This document shows positions 38,343 to 43,461 of a stretch of 43,461 nucleotides of DNA, piece after piece (the first letter of the stretch is position 1; every line of letters starts with the position of its first letter). The position numbers and the translations under genes were made by a program. The stretch is from contig NZ_JABWCU010000026.1 in NCBI RefSeq assembly GCF_018491765.1, positions 1 to 43,461 on the forward strand, in the 5' to 3' direction. The notes under the pieces were generated by a model, which was not told the DNA's origin, ran no database searches, and saw only the letters and a program-made list of their open reading frames with translations. This DNA is from Novosphingobium profundi (GTDB lineage Bacteria; Pseudomonadota; Alphaproteobacteria; Sphingomonadales; Sphingomonadaceae).

Positions 38343-38370
38343 AACATAGCGAACCTTGAGCGCAGATCAA
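38343..38370 (-). promoter_or_regulatory. Candidate promoter of the small RNA
   Basis: The leftward strand reads TTGATC, 16 bases, TATGTT. The same bases read as CTTG, 18 bases, CTATGTTGG, close to the alphaproteobacterial RpoH consensus (CTTG-N17/18-CYTATVT). Either sigma-70 or a heat-shock sigma factor could use it. Confidence 0.5.
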
Positions 38371-38549
38371 GAGATTCTTAAACGCAAATTTTCGCAATGA
38401 TGTCCAGATTAAAGTGAACGTATCTTACGCATTCGTTCAGCTCTGTGACATTTTTGTCATGAGGCGGTGCTGGGAGCCTTCCGCCGAAGCTTCCGGCGCG
38501 CGATGCCCGCCCTCGACGGGAGGGTTCGCGCGCCGGGCAGCGATTGCTA

Positions 38550-39335
38550 TCAGACGTTGGCGGCCGGAACCGGGGCCGGCGCGGCCGGGCCCTTGCCCTG
38601 CTGCATCTGGCGACCGAAGATGTCGCGCACGAGCTCGAGCGAGAAGAGGTGCGCGTAGATCAGCGCCAGGAGGCCGTTCTGGTTCCACTGGCGCAGTACG
38701 TCACCGCGCACGTCGCGCAGCTTGTTCTCGTCAACCATCTTGAAGCCGCGATAGTTGAAGGGCTGGCCGCCGCCGATGTCGATGTTGAGCTCGCCGTCCA
38801 TGAGCAGGTCGTGCTTCTTGAGCTCTTCCATGAAGCTGGCGGTCTTGTTGCCGGCCATCTCGAAGTTCTCGCAGAACTTGAGCATGTTCTTGGTGGTCTC
38901 GCTGGGCTCGGCGCCGTCGAACAGCGGCTGGCCTTCCTCGATCTCGCCGACCAGCTCGCTGCTCGGGTCGACGCAGAGCGAGAGCTCTTCGCTGTCGGGG
39001 CGCAGGCGCGCGAGCATGAAGGGGTAGCGGCGCGCATAGGCCGGGATGTAGACCGGGTTGGTGACGGTGCCGTCGTCCTCGACGAAGACGTTCACGCCTT
39101 CGTTCATGCCCATCAGCGCCAGCGGGATCGGCTGGTCACCGCCGGTGAAGATGATCGGGAAGTGACGCTGGGCCTGCGGGAACTCTTCCACGGTGAGGGG
39201 AATCGAATTGATCCCGGCCAGCCAGGTCGCCTTGTCGGTCGAACGCGTCTTCCAGCTTGCGTGCTGCTGCGAATTGAGCGGCACGAGATCCTTGTAGAAC
39301 AAGGGAAGGGATGGATTTTGTGGCGCAGTGGCCAT
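38550..39335 (-). CDS. SapC family protein
   Basis: The 261-aa protein matches the SapC family: LPLFYKDLVPLNSQQHASWKTR.. at the start, ..IPLTVEEFPQAQRHFPIIF.., ..YIPAYARRYPFMLAR.. and a C-terminal ..NYRGFKMVDENKLRDV..LRQWNQNGLLALIYAHLFSL... The family was named from a Campylobacter surface-layer-associated gene but its biochemical role is unclear; it is widespread in sphingomonads, often near TonB receptors. There is no signal peptide. ATG 39335 has GGAGAG upstream; the open frame extends 34 codons further without support. It is monocistronic. Confidence 0.9.
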   Translation of the reverse strand: MATAPQNPSLPLFYKDLVPLNSQQHASWKTRSTDKATWLAGINSIPLTVEEFPQAQRHFPIIFTGGDQPIPLALMGMNEGVNVFVEDDGTVTNPVYIPAYARRYPFMLARLRPDSEELSLCVDPSSELVGEIEEGQPLFDGAEPSETTKNMLKFCENFEMAGNKTASFMEELKKHDLLMDGELNIDIGGGQPFNYRGFKMVDENKLRDVRGDVLRQWNQNGLLALIYAHLFSLELVRDIFGRQMQQGKGPAAPAPVPAANV

Positions 39336-39594
39336 TGCAATACTCTCCGCGATCGAGGTTTGAAAAAGATCAGCGCGTGGCTTTAGTGGCTTGGATGCGG
39401 GCGTGCAAGCCGATGGGCTGGCGCGCGGGTCCGTCAAGGCCCCGGGTACAGCGTGCTCGGGGGCAGGCTGGAGCGCGAGCCTGGCTCGGGAGAATGGGCC
39501 CGGGTTCAGGTGCTTAGGCTGGCAGGCGCCCGGGAAGCGGAGGTGTCCGCGCTCTGCCGGGCGGAGGCGATGTCCACATTTTTGATGTAGGCGC

Positions 39595-41016
39595 TCACAC
39601 CAGTTTGCCGGGATTGAGCCGCCCTTGCGGGTCGAGAGCGGCCTTTACGGTGCGCAGCAGGTGCAACGCGACGGGATCGGCGAGGCGGGCCAGTTCGTCG
39701 CGCTTGAGCTGGCCGATGCCGTGTTCGGCCGAAATCGAGCCGCCCCATTGCGTCACGAGGTCGTGCACGCGGGCGCTGATGGTCTTGGCCGCGCCGCCGT
39801 ACCAGGCTGCCGGGGTGACGCCGGGCGGGGCGATTACGTGGAAGTGCACGTTGCCGTCGCCGAGATGGCCGAATGCGAGCGCACTGGTGCCGGGGAATTC
39901 ACGTTCCAGCAGGGGGGAAGCCGTCTCGATGAAGCGGGGCATCGCCTCGACCGGAACCGAAATGTCGTGCTGCACGGCGGGGCCGCGTGCGCGTTCGGCA
40001 GGCGAAATCGATTCGCGCAGGCGCCAGAACGCCTCGGCCTGACCTTCGTTTGCCGAAAGCGTCGCGTCCTCGATCAGGCCCTTCGCGAGCGCTGAGGCAA
40101 GAGTGTCTTCGCAACGCTCGCGCACCTCGCCGGTGAACGTGGTATCGGCCACGACCTCGATCAGTGCGTGCCAGCGGTGGTGGCCGGCGATCGGTGCACG
40201 GGCGTCGGGCAGGTAGTCCAGCACGTGTTCGAGGCAAGAGGCGGGGAGGACTTCGAATCCCTCCACGGCGTTTTCGAGCGTGGCTTCGCAATGGAGCAGG
40301 AGCTGGCGCGCTGCGCCGAGCGAATGGAGACCCGCCCAGATCACGATCCGTTCGCGCACGGCCGGGACCAGCCGCAGCGTCGCGGCGGTCACGATGCCGG
40401 TGGTGCCTTCGGCGCCGATGAACAGCTGCTTGAGGTCGAAGCCGCGGTTGTCCTTGCGCAGCGGGGTGAGCGCCGAATAGATCTGGCCATCGGCCAGCAC
40501 GACCTCGAGGCCCAGCACCAGGCTGCGCATCGGGCCGTGGCGCAGGACCTGGGTGCCGCCCGCATTGGTTGCAATAAGGCCGCCAACAGTGGCCGAGCCT
40601 TTGCCGCCGAGCGTCAGCGGGAAGCGCAGGTCCGCGGCTTCGGCGGCCGCGTGCAGGTCCTGGAGGACGACACCGGCGCCACAGGTGACCCGCTGCGCCT
40701 CGACGTCGATTTCGCTGATTTCGTTCATCCGGCGCAATGAGACGAGCAGTTGCTCTCCGCAGGCCGAGGGGGTCGCTCCCCCCGACATTCCGCTGTTTCC
40801 ACCTTGCGGGACGACGTTGATCGCGGCCTCTTCGCACAGCTTCATCAGCGCACCGAGCTGGGCGGTGTCGGCGGGCGAGGCCAATGCGAGGCAATTGCCC
40901 TCGAAGCGGCCGCGCCAGTCCGTGGTCCAGGGGGCGGTCAGGTCGGGGTCACGGGTAAGGCCGCGTTCGCCGAGCAGGGCGAGCGCCTGCTCCAGGAAGG
41001 TATCGGTGGATTTCAT
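39595..41016 (-). CDS. FAD-linked D-2-hydroxyacid dehydrogenase (GlcD/D2HGDH family)
   Basis: The 473-aa flavoprotein has an N-terminal FAD_binding_4 domain (..VVPQGGNSGMSGG.. pyrophosphate loop; ..LTLGGKGSATVGGLIATNAGGTQVLRHGPM..; ..FIGAEGTTGIVTAATLRL) and a C-terminal FAD-oxidase domain with FGHLGDGNVHFHVI (metal-binding His) and ..GSISAEHGIGQLKRDEL, ending ..DPQGRLNPGKLV. These are the marks of D-lactate and D-2-hydroxyglutarate dehydrogenases; the exact substrate cannot be told apart here. ATG 41016 is chosen; the frame stays open 61 codons upstream into a region lacking coding character. It is next to the exported-protein gene but divergent. Confidence 0.9.
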   Translation of the reverse strand: MKSTDTFLEQALALLGERGLTRDPDLTAPWTTDWRGRFEGNCLALASPADTAQLGALMKLCEEAAINVVPQGGNSGMSGGATPSACGEQLLVSLRRMNEISEIDVEAQRVTCGAGVVLQDLHAAAEAADLRFPLTLGGKGSATVGGLIATNAGGTQVLRHGPMRSLVLGLEVVLADGQIYSALTPLRKDNRGFDLKQLFIGAEGTTGIVTAATLRLVPAVRERIVIWAGLHSLGAARQLLLHCEATLENAVEGFEVLPASCLEHVLDYLPDARAPIAGHHRWHALIEVVADTTFTGEVRERCEDTLASALAKGLIEDATLSANEGQAEAFWRLRESISPAERARGPAVQHDISVPVEAMPRFIETASPLLEREFPGTSALAFGHLGDGNVHFHVIAPPGVTPAAWYGGAAKTISARVHDLVTQWGGSISAEHGIGQLKRDELARLADPVALHLLRTVKAALDPQGRLNPGKLV

Positions 41017-41186
41017 CGCTTTGGCGCTATGGCACAGCCGCGAGGGCCTTTCACCCCCACATTGCAAGCGTGTTGCGGCTCGCTCTCGCGGGGGCGGGCT
41101 GTGAAGCGAAGGGTTCACCGGTCGTTCAAGCTCTTGCGCTAGAGTGCGCGCGACGGCATGACCGTGTCCGGGGAAATCATTCTGCA

Positions 41187-41786
41187 ATGAGTTTTGCATC
41201 CGTCCTGTCCATTCCGTTGGCGCTGCTTGCGCCCGCGTCGTCGGCTTTGCAGCCGATGGAATGGCTGGAGATGACGCAGGGCGACGACAATGCGGCCCTT
41301 TGGCCTTCGCTCGTTGACCCGGTCTGGTCCTCGTACGAGGAGCCTCCGATCCGTCCGGTCACGGACGAGCCCGAAGACGCCTGGCAGGTTCGTATCGAGC
41401 AGCGTGTAACGATCCGCATTTCCCCTCGGGCTGCGGGCGATGTTCCGCCCGACATGCGCGCGGCCTTTCCCGAGGGCGACCCGCGCTCGGGACCGCGTGG
41501 CGATGCGCGCTTCGAGGAGCGGCCCATGGGCAAGTGCGTTCCTGCGGGCGGCATCGCCGGTGTCCAGCCCGAGCGCGGCAATCGTCTGCTTCTCTATATG
41601 CGCGACCGGCGTGTCGTGACCGCCGAACTCGAGCGTTCGTGCCGGGCCATGGATTTCTATTCGGGCTTCTACGTCTCGCGCTCGCAAGACGGCCAGGTCT
41701 GCGTCAACCGCGACAAGTTGCAGTCGCGCAGTGGTATGAAGTGCGCTCTTACGCAATTGCATCAGCTTGTCCCGATGCGGGACTAA
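41187..41786 (+). CDS. Exported protein of unknown function
   Basis: The 199-aa protein begins SFASVLSIPLALLAPASSALQ, a typical short signal peptide with likely cleavage after Ser-Ala, so it acts in the periplasm or is anchored outside. The mature part has about 40 acidic and aromatic residues, then a strand-rich core ..QVRIEQRVTIRISPR.. and ..NRLLLYMRDRRVVTAELERSCRAMDFYSGFYV.. with four Cys (KCVPAG, SCRAM, QVCVN, KCALT) that could form two disulfides. This pattern is common in sphingomonad hypothetical proteins. ATG 41187 is preferred because it begins the signal peptide. Confidence 0.75.
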   Translation: MSFASVLSIPLALLAPASSALQPMEWLEMTQGDDNAALWPSLVDPVWSSYEEPPIRPVTDEPEDAWQVRIEQRVTIRISPRAAGDVPPDMRAAFPEGDPRSGPRGDARFEERPMGKCVPAGGIAGVQPERGNRLLLYMRDRRVVTAELERSCRAMDFYSGFYVSRSQDGQVCVNRDKLQSRSGMKCALTQLHQLVPMRD

Positions 41787-41950
41787 GTCGGTCTGCCAAC
41801 GAGTTCTGCGGATTTCCTTGACTTTTGTGGGTCAATGGGACTAGGGGCCCGCAATCGTGCTGCTCGGGGCTCATTGCAAGGGCGATACGCTCCCGCGCCA
41901 CGACACCACGTGTTCCCGTACCCTTCCTTTTTCCGGAAACCTGAGCGTTT

Positions 41951-43408
41951 ATGAACTTTGCCGATCTCGGCCTGTCTGACGAATTGCTGCAAGCGGTCGA
42001 GGCCGCAGGCTACAGCGAACCGACCCCGATCCAGGCGCAGGCGATTCCCTCCGTCCTGATGATGAAGGATCTGATCGGCATCGCCCAGACCGGCACCGGC
42101 AAGACCGCCAGCTTCGTCCTCCCCATGATCGACGTGCTGGCCCATGGCCGCCGCCGGGCGCTCATGCCGCGCTCGCTGATCCTGGAGCCGACCCGCGAAC
42201 TCGCCGCCCAGGTCGCCGACAATTTCGAAAAGTACGGCAAGAACCACGATCTGAAGATGGCGCTTCTGATCGGCGGCGTGCAGATGGGCGATCAGGTCAA
42301 GGCGCTGCAGGAAGGCGTCGACGTCCTGATTGCGACGCCCGGCCGCCTCATGGACCTGTTCGAGCGCGGCAAGATCCTGCTCACCGGCTGTGAACTGCTC
42401 GTCATCGACGAAGCCGACCGCATGCTCGACATGGGCTTCATTCCGGACATCGAGACGATTTGCGCCAAGCTGCCGACCAACCGGCAGACCTTGCTGTTCT
42501 CGGCGACGATGCCGCCGGTCATCAAGAAGCTGGCCGACCGCTTCCTCGAGAACCCCAAGTATATCGAAGTGGCCCGTCCGGCCTCGACCAACACCAACAT
42601 CGAGCAGTTCAAGGTGCCGGTCACCTCGCGCAAGAAGCGCGAGGCGCTGCGCGAACTGCTGCACACCGATAACGTCTCGACGGCGATCATCTTCTGCAAC
42701 CGCAAGACGACCGTGCGCGACCTTGCCAAGAACCTGAAGAGCCACGGCTTCAAGGCAGGCGAGATCCATGGCGACATGGACCAGGCCTCGCGCATCGCCG
42801 AACTCGACTACTTCAAGTCGGGCGCGATCAACATTCTCGTTGCCTCGGACGTTGCCGCGCGCGGTCTCGACGTGAAGGGTGTGAGCCACGTGTTCAACTA
42901 CGACACGCCCTGGCACCCGGACGACTATGTCCACCGCATCGGCCGTACCGGTCGCGGCGGCGCCACGGGCCGTGCCTTCACGCTCATCACGCCGGAGGAC
43001 GCCGAGGCGGTCGAGAATGTCGAGAAGCTGACGGGCGGCGCGATCCCGCTCTACGCTGGTCTCGCCAATGGCGATGCCGATTACCAGGCTGCTCCGGCGA
43101 AGACCGCCGACGATGCCGCGCCGGCCTCGAAGCGGCGCAAGCGTCCGGCCAAGGCGGATGCGGGCAAATCGGCGCAGCGCGCGCCGAAGAGCGATGCACC
43201 CCGCAAGGAACCGGCCGCCAAGGTGCCCGCGCCCGAGCCGGCTCCGGCCAAGCCCGAAGTCCGCGAAGAGGCTCCGGCCGCTCCTGCGCGCAGCGCGCGT
43301 CGCAAGGCTCCGCGCGCCCAAGCCGAAGTGGCGGCGCATTCGGCGTTCGACGGTATGGATTGGAACGGGCCGGTCCCGGGCTTCCTCAATATCTCGGCGC
43401 TGTCCTGA
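41951..43408 (+). CDS. rhlE: DEAD-box RNA helicase, RhlE type
   Basis: The 485-aa helicase unwinds short RNA duplexes in ribosome assembly and mRNA turnover. Motifs occur in order: Q motif PTPIQAQAIP, I AQTGTGKT, Ia PTRELAAQV, Ib TPGRLMDL, II VIDEADRML, III SAT, IV AIIFCNRKTTV, V ASDVAARGLDV, VI HRIGRTGRGGATG. After the core (to about residue 375) comes a low-complexity Ala/Pro/Lys/Arg tail, usual in RhlE and likely to bind RNA. A gap of 164 bp precedes the ATG. A hairpin at the window edge probably terminates it. Confidence 0.93.
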   Translation: MNFADLGLSDELLQAVEAAGYSEPTPIQAQAIPSVLMMKDLIGIAQTGTGKTASFVLPMIDVLAHGRRRALMPRSLILEPTRELAAQVADNFEKYGKNHDLKMALLIGGVQMGDQVKALQEGVDVLIATPGRLMDLFERGKILLTGCELLVIDEADRMLDMGFIPDIETICAKLPTNRQTLLFSATMPPVIKKLADRFLENPKYIEVARPASTNTNIEQFKVPVTSRKKREALRELLHTDNVSTAIIFCNRKTTVRDLAKNLKSHGFKAGEIHGDMDQASRIAELDYFKSGAINILVASDVAARGLDVKGVSHVFNYDTPWHPDDYVHRIGRTGRGGATGRAFTLITPEDAEAVENVEKLTGGAIPLYAGLANGDADYQAAPAKTADDAAPASKRRKRPAKADAGKSAQRAPKSDAPRKEPAAKVPAPEPAPAKPEVREEAPAAPARSARRKAPRAQAEVAAHSAFDGMDWNGPVPGFLNISALS

Positions 43409-43445
43409 GCCGCGCTCGGACATGACGGTCCAGACGAAAGGCCCC

Positions 43446-43461
43446 GGTCGCACGTGCGACC
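43446..43461 (+). terminator. Partial terminator hairpin at the window edge
   Basis: GGTCGCACGTGCGACC is a perfect 16-bp palindrome preceded by AAAGGCCCC; the complementary GGGGCC and T-run would lie just beyond the window. Likely terminator of rhlE. Confidence 0.55.

Noticed and set aside
41783..43453. 556-codon leftward frame opposite rhlE
   Set aside because: No domain; it mirrors the helicase gene and simply reflects absence of stops in high-GC DNA.

Overview
The window joins two kinds of DNA. Positions 1 to about 20,330 are the right part of an integrated prophage, with many small overlapping genes and visibly lower GC. From about 20,330 to the end is GC-rich chromosome of an alphaproteobacterium. 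A CpdR-type regulator, a SapC-family protein, a TonB-dependent receptor, a eukaryotic-type NADP isocitrate dehydrogenase and the general gene style point to the Sphingomonadales (Novosphingobium/Sphingobium-like). The genus is inference.

Prophage: the window opens in the end of an IS21-like element (1-126) that truncates a phage gene. A leftward HK97-type head module follows: small-terminase candidate, large terminase, portal, prohead protease, major capsid. A Zn-ribbon/HEPN gene (3933-4820) sits in the middle of this module on the opposite strand. Next come an 80-aa protein and a 748-codon RloC-like zinc-hook ATPase/anticodon-nuclease gene (7068-10614). An apparently intact IS3-family element (8277-9573) splits that gene; a 3-bp ATT duplication flanks the element and its removal restores the frame exactly. 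Beyond lie a 700-bp non-coding stretch with strong palindromes, an HTH/coiled-coil protein, a 26-aa membrane peptide, an HNH nuclease with three Cys4 repeats, a primase-type zinc protein, a chain of overlapping microgenes, a catalytic-domain-only tyrosine recombinase and a DUF2958 protein. The large serine integrase (18551-20257) abuts the attachment junction. The junction lies inside a chromosomal radical-SAM gene, within the codons of its CxxxCxxC cluster motif. Two dispersed motif sets occur in the prophage: a 15-bp palindrome CTCACTCNGAGTGAG (three copies) and TAAATACCCTGTA (two exact copies and one variant, each 24-28 nt before a leftward start codon).

Chromosome: leftward TadE/TadG-like genes, a Phd-like/PAS regulator and icd are followed by a two-component system divergent from a CzcB-CzcA-NodT heavy-metal efflux operon. 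The signature residues of CzcA (Asp394, Asp400, Glu407) support divalent-cation export. After a TonB receptor come tRNA-Val(GAC), cpdR divergent from an N-formylglutamate amidohydrolase, a small-RNA candidate carrying the anti-Shine-Dalgarno motif CCUCCUCCC with a promoter and a very strong terminator, SapC, a GlcD-type FAD dehydrogenase, an exported protein and an RhlE-type RNA helicase.

The most unusual content is the prophage defence cargo (HEPN and RloC-like genes), the dispersed operator-like elements, the integration site and the small-RNA candidate. No tail, lysis or replicative helicase genes are seen here; the rest of the prophage should lie left of position 1.
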